From Paracentrotus lividus (lineage: Eukaryota > Echinodermata > Echinoidea > Camarodonta > Echinidae): a stretch of DNA of 64,000 nucleotides. Shown piece after piece: positions 62,201 to 64,000 of this stretch; within the stretch, counting starts at the first letter, position 1, and each line of letters begins with the position of its first letter. A program made the translations under genes and the position numbers. The notes beneath the pieces are model-generated. The model did not search any database, was not told the DNA's origin, and saw nothing but the letters and a program-made list of their open reading frames with translations. The DNA is taken from contig CALNVZ010003433.1 in assembly GCA_940671915.1 (NCBI GenBank), positions 18,019,897 to 18,083,896 on the forward strand, read 5' to 3'.

Positions 62201-62787
62201 CCGTCTGCTAGCAAGCTAGCTAGGCGGCTAGAGCAGGCGGCTCTAGCGGGCCGTATGCGCTGCTGTTCAGAAATAGCACATGCGATTTTCTTTTTTCTAC
62301 TTCCGGGTCGACCCTTCAAAAAGGTCACCAATCAATATTCAACGTAAATGAGCAAATCCCTTCTACAGCGCTGTCTATAGTTAGCGCAGCCCAAACTGCG
62401 AAAAGAAAAAGGGGGACGGAATCATTAAATTTCTTTTTTATCTTTAAGGCAAGGAAAGGAGAGACGGATCAAGATGAGCAGGATCAGATGTTAGATGTAG
62501 TCAAGTAGATCTAGAAAGGACAGAATTATTAGCCTTATTGAAATGAATGTTAGAGTCGACTCAAAACACAAAATATTCAAGTTAATTTTTTTCAACTGAC
62601 ATTAGTCTAACTGCCACTCAACATGCTCAAAAGTTTTGTTATTTCTTGTCTTTATTAACATAGTCACAATTCAGATTTTTGTCAAAATACATTCACAATA
62701 TTATCATCAACAGGTAATACTTTATTTACCAATGACCTGTAGAGCAGAGAGATTTGCGTGTCCAGATTCTGGAAAGGATGCACTCAT
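41017..62787 (-). CDS. BBS12: BBS12, Bardet-Biedl syndrome 12 chaperonin-like protein; 12 exons, exons 2-8 present twice
   Basis: Known role: BBS12 is a vertebrate and invertebrate relative of group II chaperonins; with BBS6/MKKS, BBS10 and CCT it helps assemble the BBSome, which moves cargo in cilia. Seen here: conceptual exons align, in order, to human BBS12 as I remember it, for example SVYEALAEGFASYIQNT near the end, KVLLGGAG (human KVFLGGGA), LLNGDLQESYRHRGF (human LIEGDLTENYRHLGF) and DSLSHGADAEMKLAVE (human [16 protein letters not shown]). Splice sites and phases agree for nearly every join. Summed coding length is about 2.7 kb (about 900 residues) against about 710 in human; the excess is in exon 5. 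The ATG at 62787 is the only in-frame start before the conserved N-terminal segment. Exons 2-8 occur in two copies, so the series as written is not a simple transcript. Single-base shifts in exons 11 and 12 and in several copy-2 exons look like sequencing errors. The identification is firm; the exact transcript is not. Confidence 0.88.
41720..42362 (+). repeat. Tandem 135-bp repeat ending in 'gcagaggcataaaa'
   Basis: Four units with CATACTCCAAAATCTAATCA, ATCTTCCTATGATGATAC, TCATATCTCAACTGGTT and GTGACCCTTGACCTTTGACC. The 3' end is a distinct tail: GGACGGACGGACAACC, then the small hairpin CCACCTTCGGTGG and GCAGAGGCATAAAA. This tail is common in marine invertebrate genomes. Two units hold TGACCTTTGACCT, a perfect DR1 nuclear-receptor half-site pair on the minus strand. 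It lies between BBS12 exons 11 and 12. Confidence 0.8.
42470..42630 (-). CDS. BBS12: BBS12 exon 11
   Basis: 161 nt from TTCTAG to GTAAGT. Begins TIVLCAPSEPI, then after a one-base shift reads EQRLHTCMARLRGALHDGK and VLLGGAG, matching human DRFWTCAYRLYYALKEEK and VFLGGGA. A second one-base shift precedes EQHLVEKFTQQS. Both shifts are single-base, and the conserved residues continue across them. Confidence 0.75.
43001..43096 (-). CDS. BBS12: BBS12 exon 10
   Basis: 96 nt from a CTCAG acceptor: DDVCENILVSYWSSGYDPHP and TVRSRDLKLQHH, against human GDGVCVTFWRSSP and IAILLKTEG. The donor chosen here is GTTAGG, which is weak; a one-base error from GTAAGG would explain it, and it joins exon 11 in phase. 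A decayed copy of this exon lies 140 bp upstream in gene order (43238-43350). Confidence 0.75.
43238..43350 (-). pseudogene. Decayed tandem copy of BBS12 exon 10
   Basis: The minus strand matches exon 10 and its flanks (GTATGAGAATATC, AATATGATCTACA, AGATTGAGAGACCTGA) but has lost the frame and the CAG acceptor. The purine-rich stretch following each copy also matches, so a unit of roughly 240 bp was duplicated in tandem. Confidence 0.7.
43826..43993 (-). CDS. BBS12: BBS12 exon 9
   Basis: 168 nt, phase 0-0, open. Encodes LNVNLLIVRGSVDSSLVDAC, CFHNILFLDNVPYRLLQLLG and TVHKSNLLTYIPDALQ; human VNLVLVQGNVSERLIEKC and AAGAVQVAYITQVNED align. Single copy: the duplicated block begins downstream of exon 8. 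Confidence 0.87.
44567..44713 (-). CDS. BBS12: BBS12 exon 8, copy 1
   Basis: 147 nt, phase 0-0, open. Encodes LLNGDLQESYRHRGFKDSLK, then STSTVSGVPPSATDVV and STWTNKILSILKK. Human has LIEGDLTENYRHLGFNKSA and ELWANHVLQVLIQ here. It joins exon 9 (LNVNLLIVRG) in the same way as human FKVNLVLVQG. Confidence 0.87.
45062..45212 (-). CDS. BBS12: BBS12 exon 7, copy 1
   Basis: 151 nt, fully open, between TGTCCAG and GTAAGT. Encodes FVFRPDLVHVQTLTGPPSSS then SCCIHGLVLPCREEQ and KGKSLTGL; human has [20 protein letters not shown] and CPGYITVVSV at this point. This is the start of the apical domain (the I-H-G-L-V-L turn is chaperonin-like). Confidence 0.82.
45629..45718 (-). CDS. BBS12: BBS12 exon 6, copy 1
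   Basis: 90 nt, fully open, TCTGCAG acceptor and GTATGA donor. Encodes DSLSHGADAEMKLAVETCQS then QLITSQEQH, aligned to human [20 protein letters not shown]. This is one of the strongest family matches in the window. Confidence 0.85.
46481..47797 (-). CDS. BBS12: BBS12 exon 5, copy 1 (large, Ser-rich)
   Basis: 1317 nt. The 3' end reads EESDTIARLG and joins exon 6 in phase (DTIARLG + DSLSHG), matching human LVELAVGLSHG. The 5' end has the conserved DVPIQD segment (here with two local changes). In between lie the Ser-rich insert, an S-rich TCATCATCA microsatellite and the two DV-WFF blocks. A few indels relative to copy 2 (for example near 47160, 47330 and 47600) break the frame; copy 2 is open at those points, so a consensus of the two gives one long reading frame. 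Confidence 0.75.
48089..48214 (-). CDS. BBS12: BBS12 exon 4, copy 1
   Basis: 126 nt, phase 0-0, fully open: HPVGQLAREFCLSQHKRHGS then SCTTLVTLAGLWAANVQFLL. The intron upstream carries the foldback element at 48756-50644. Confidence 0.85.
48760..49066 (+). repeat. 15-bp minisatellite, left arm of foldback
   Basis: Units of GGAGGTAAAAATGGC with G/A variation (GGCGGAGG or GGCAGAGG), roughly 19 copies. The long open frame across it (MAEVKMAEVK) is a by-product of the 15-bp period. Confidence 0.9.
50385..50640 (-). repeat. 15-bp minisatellite, right arm of foldback
   Basis: Reverse complement of the left-arm unit (GCCATTTTTGCCTCT), about 15 degenerate copies, ending TTTTTTACCTGGCACC at the element end. 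Confidence 0.85.
50784..50872 (-). CDS. BBS12: BBS12 exon 3, copy 1
   Basis: Same exon as at 60747-60831, ending ATTGAGCCG before a consensus GTAAGT donor, which restores NLHIEP joined to HPVGQL. Two or three indels relative to copy 2 disturb the frame inside it. Confidence 0.68.
51451..51488 (-). CDS. BBS12: BBS12 exon 2, copy 1
   Basis: 38 nt encoding GSSVVSPSGPVKG, with GCAG acceptor and GTAATA donor. Copy 1 ends about 170 bp upstream of it at the 25-N gap, inside a purine-rich tract, so exon 1 is absent from this copy. Confidence 0.72.
51662..51686. other. Assembly gap, 25 N
   Basis: A run of 25 N at the right edge of copy 1, at the start of the satellite. It marks a join made by software rather than by continuous reads. 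Confidence 0.99.
51687..52520. repeat. 31-32-bp satellite at the inner junction
   Basis: About 25 degenerate units of CTGACCGGCATGTTTCCA followed by CAGTAGTATTCCAA. It is noisy in length, as expected for poorly polished repeat sequence. Open frames on the minus strand across it are artefacts of the period. It lies directly between the N gap and the start of copy 2, so its true position is doubtful. Confidence 0.85.
52520..53088. other. Unassigned sequence between satellite and copy 2
   Basis: About 570 bp of ordinary composition with no match inside the window and no convincing gene. It may belong to a different locus joined here by the assembly. Confidence 0.5.
53210..53354 (-). CDS. BBS12: BBS12 exon 8, copy 2
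   Basis: Counterpart of the 147-nt exon 8 of copy 1; 145 nt here with homopolymer-type differences. The acceptor side lacks the AG seen in copy 1. Homology between the two copies ends about 120 bp downstream, near 53088, so this copy has no exons 9-12. Confidence 0.6.
53696..53845 (-). CDS. BBS12: BBS12 exon 7, copy 2
   Basis: Counterpart of copy 1 exon 7, with FVFRPDLVHVQTLTG, IHGLVLPC and KGKSLTGL still readable but in different frames because of small indels. It is 150 nt against 151 in copy 1. Confidence 0.6.
54158..55066. mobile_element. 0.9-kb insertion in copy 2, intron 6; possible hAT-like non-autonomous element
   Basis: Absent from the matching place in copy 1 (about 45510-45530). 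The ends are CAGGCCCCGCT and CGCGCCCACTG, only weakly inverted, and the flanks AATTT and AATGTTTC may be a noisy 8-bp duplication. Its right part is GC-richer with a 108-codon open frame at 54781-55104 that runs past the element end, so that frame is not a real gene. The superfamily is uncertain. Confidence 0.55.
55193..55291 (-). CDS. BBS12: BBS12 exon 6, copy 2
   Basis: Counterpart of the clean 90-nt exon 6 of copy 1 (DSLSHGADAEMKLAVE). Here it is 99 nt with several extra bases that break the frame. The splice sites are conserved, which favours read error over decay. Confidence 0.6.
55730..57247 (-). CDS. BBS12: BBS12 exon 5, copy 2 (large, Ser-rich)
   Basis: Starts DVPIQDIIRIGDEFLQDCED, which continues the conserved domain (human [20 protein letters not shown]). 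It then runs into about 350 residues of Ser, Glu and Lys-rich sequence with no counterpart that I recall in human BBS12. Two related blocks end in DDVSWFFEND and NDVEWFFEDND. A one-base shift lies near 57150, where copy 1 is open. The last 370 bp (55730-56100) are badly scrambled against 207 bp in copy 1, so copy 1 should be trusted there. The donor is GTAAAT. Confidence 0.72.
57320..59432. mobile_element. 2.1-kb TIR element in BBS12 intron 4, copy 2
   Basis: Precisely absent in copy 1. The termini AGGGATGTCAGAC and (reverse) AGGGATGTTGGAC are inverted, and GCAATATT / GCAATATA flank it as an 8-bp target duplication. An 8-bp duplication with AGGG ends fits the hAT superfamily. No transposase is seen. 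Inside are three spaced copies of a unit beginning ACTGACAAGAATCACATTTT (58789-59040) and a TGACGTCA site near 57683. Confidence 0.75.
59530..59815. mobile_element. hAT MITE in BBS12 intron 4, copy 2
   Basis: 286 bp with ends CAGTGGCGGATCCAGG and CCTGGATCCGTGC, inverted. It is flanked by a perfect 8-bp duplication CTTTTATC (59522-59529 and 59816-59823). The empty site is visible in copy 1 near 47940. Centre: G-run, then polypyrimidine tract. CAGTGGCGGATCCAGGGG ends are typical of a widespread hAT MITE group. Confidence 0.88.
59963..60088 (-). CDS. BBS12: BBS12 exon 4, copy 2
   Basis: A 126-nt, phase 0-0 exon between TTCCACAG and GTACGC. It encodes HPVGQLGREFCLSQHKRHGS and then SCTTLVTLAGLWAANVQFLL, matching human [20 protein letters not shown] and [20 protein letters not shown]. 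This is the apical nucleotide-pocket-side helix of the chaperonin equatorial domain, in which BBS12 is known to be degenerate. One residue differs from copy 1 (Gly for Ala after QL). Confidence 0.85.
60747..60831 (-). CDS. BBS12: BBS12 exon 3, copy 2
   Basis: Encodes VKCVFDEDSSEGLLVTSTNE and LLQNLHIE, aligning to human [25 protein letters not shown]. The acceptor is GCATAG. The donor as written is GC-AAGT, whereas copy 1 has GTAAGT two bases further on, so a small deletion or a real GC donor is possible. Confidence 0.78.
61406..61442 (-). CDS. BBS12: BBS12 exon 2, copy 2
   Basis: A 37-nt micro-exon between a GCAG acceptor and a GTAAAT donor. It encodes GSSVVS-(S/L)-GPVKG, matching the human TGRTFLGPLK stretch (the chaperonin P-loop-like N-terminal turn). 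Copy 1 is 38 nt; the difference lies in a G homopolymer and changes the phase, so the exact length is uncertain. Confidence 0.75.
61500..61920 (+). repeat. Purine-rich tract in BBS12 intron 1
   Basis: About 400 bp that is almost pure A and G on the plus strand (GGAAAGGGAGGA-type). Long open frames on the minus strand are a consequence of the composition. Copy 1 terminates inside the same tract. Such mirror-symmetric purine tracts can adopt triplex DNA and cause assembly breaks. Confidence 0.8.
61921..62729. other. BBS12 intron 1, remaining part
   Basis: Holds the short hairpin CCCGTCGCGAAGCGACGGG (61927-61945), a GC-rich patch at 62160-62260 and otherwise AT-rich sequence. No exon could be placed in it. 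Confidence 0.5.
62730..62787 (-). CDS. BBS12: BBS12 exon 1 (start codon)
   Basis: The exon reads MSASFPESGHANLSALQVI and ends with one base of a Gly codon before a GTAAAT donor. It lines up with human MGLQQLSSFAETG, the N-terminal chaperonin-type helix, and the split Gly is completed by exon 2. An A-rich run lies just upstream of the ATG. Only one copy is visible; the first copy of the duplicated block stops before reaching it. Confidence 0.8.
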
Positions 62788-63495
62788 TTTTTTTTTTTTT
62801 TCGCACCGTCAGCTGTAGCTGTTTTGCGAGATGAGGCATGAGAGTTTTAGCGATGCCCACTCCGAGGGCGAGGGCGAGGCCCGAGGCCCGACGACCGCTC
62901 AACTCAACTGCAATGCAGTCTTTGCAGAACAGAGACGCAGTGAGTCAGCATGAAGTTTATGTTCATTAAAATAGTTGGCATAATCGTGATTGAGGAAACC
63001 ACCATTCACTTTGTAGTTGTACAGCAGCGCTTCATTCAGTCACACTCATTGGTTTCCTCTTTCCACCCCATTCACTTGTGTACTACAAGCATTTGAGCAA
63101 GTGGTTTCCGAAACGACGATAAGGCCAAATAGTTTCCATTTGAACTGGAAATACAGGGCTGGGCTTTCAAACAAGCAGTTCACAAATTCATAACCAACGT
63201 CGGACATTTAACAATATAACTAACGTTAGATTCATGTCTTTTGCATTTTAATTTGCCGCTGTCAATTCAATCATCGCTTGCGCTGCGCATGGCATCTCAT
63301 ACTCAGAAAACAAGTAAATGGAACAAAAATGTTTTTAATAATTTTTTAATCCCATTAAAATATTCATTTTTTAGTAGGTATATAAACATATTAGTTTATC
63401 TATATTTTTATTTTTTTGTTTAAAAAGAAATTTTTAAATGCAAGTATTTTATATCTAAATATTAGCCAATTGACATAGATCTAGACAGATCCAAG
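62788..63495. promoter_or_regulatory. Likely bidirectional promoter between BBS12 and the mitochondrial-type gene
   Basis: The two start codons are head to head, 708 bp apart. The BBS12-proximal part (62840-62945) is GC-rich and CpG-containing against an AT-rich background. At 62980-63095 there is a block almost identical to 16377-16485, containing GAGGAAACC and GGTTTCCTC in inverted orientation and CCATTCACTT twice. No TATA box is evident. Promoter function is inferred from layout only. Confidence 0.4.
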
Positions 63496-63844
63496 ATGGC
63501 TGCGCCCTTGCGACAATTTATGAAGAACATTCTTCTTCAAAAATATAACTTAATTGAAGTTTGCAAGTCAAGATCAGTGACAAATTGTAAGCATGCATGC
63601 AATTCGCATCCTATATTAGCAGAAAATTTGGATTTATCACCTAGGAGTTGCAAAGGAATCACAAAAACCTTTCGCCGGCTGCTTTTAGCAGAGAGTGGCC
63701 GAACATGCACCCCGAACTTCGGGGGAGGTATTCGGCAAGTTACCGCAGCATTACACACGTCTACGCATCTTGGAGGTCCGCAGTCGTCTCGATATTCACA
63801 TCATAATAATAACGGAAATGTTTCACTGGCACTTGGAATAGGAG
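63496..63844 (+). CDS. First exon of a gene with a probable mitochondrial presequence
   Basis: The ATG sits in AAGATGGCTGCG, a good start context, with no upstream ATG in frame nearby. The exon reads MAAPLRQFMKNILLQKYNLI and on, rich in Arg, Lys and Ser and almost free of acids in the first 40 residues, with a second basic segment (KTFRRLLLAESGRT) and HTSTHLGG, as in matrix-targeted proteins. It ends GNVSLALGIGG at a GTAAAT donor, which could be the start of a membrane helix. The rest lies beyond the window, so the family is not recognised; an inner-membrane protein with a cleaved presequence would fit. It is divergent from BBS12 exon 1. Confidence 0.6.
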
Positions 63845-64000
63845 GTAAATGCATTGCAATTTTTTGTATTATGTGATATGTTTGCCATGCTTTGTCAATG
63901 GCAAAGGTAATGCCAATAATAATTATATTCCTTGGCAATAAATGAAATGGCAAATATTAAGAGTAGAGTCTAGGCCTAACAGTTTTTATTTGTCTCGTAT
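63845..64000. other. Start of intron 1 of the mitochondrial-type gene
   Basis: AT-rich sequence after a GTAAAT donor. No further exon before the window edge. Confidence 0.5.

Overview
The window is animal nuclear DNA, most likely from a sea urchin or a close echinoderm relative. The signs are small exons in large AT-rich introns, GT-AG splice sites, many short TIR elements and minisatellites, foldback elements of the TU type known from sea urchins, and dispersed repeats of the 'gcgcgagccgaaaatttt' and 'gtgacccttgacctttgacc' kinds that I associate with urchin genomes. There are no bacterial or viral genes. Homopolymer-length errors and two runs of N (1000 at 39006-40005, 25 at 51662-51686) point to a noisy long-read draft.

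The right third holds the one gene I identify with confidence. BBS12, the chaperonin-like Bardet-Biedl syndrome protein, lies on the minus strand from its ATG at 62787 to its stop at 41017. I could place twelve coding exons by splice sites and by alignment, from memory, to human BBS12. Exons 2-8 occur twice, at 44452-51661 and about 53088-61600. The copies look like two alleles placed in series: they differ by four clean mobile-element insertions, and the inner junction is an N gap plus a satellite. A second gene starts divergently at 63496; its first exon looks like a mitochondrial presequence. The 708 bp between the two ATGs is probably a bidirectional promoter.

The left two thirds (1-40000) is almost entirely intergenic or repeat. 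2150-11370 holds a 0.7-kb repeat family (copies near 2690, 4495, 7812 and 10255), a three-level nest of elements at 4495-6765, a LINE reverse-transcriptase relic at 7226-7690 and a nested foldback at 8959-10249. 11500-13480 is GC-rich and partly open on the plus strand, with a 27-bp acidic repeat; it may be a host gene that I cannot name. 13768-14085 is a 30-bp minisatellite. 15985-17050 and 28300-29200 share a duplicated repeat block. 17053-19599 holds two TIR elements. 26385-26580 and 29215-29640 carry arrays of a short palindrome. 35690-38170 is a large inverted array of a 14-15-bp unit. Most of 19600-35690 is AT-rich sequence in which I see no gene.

Functionally, only BBS12 (with BBS6, BBS10 and CCT, needed to assemble the BBSome for ciliary traffic) and the putative mitochondrial protein can be discussed. 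The rest is best read as a record of transposon and satellite activity.
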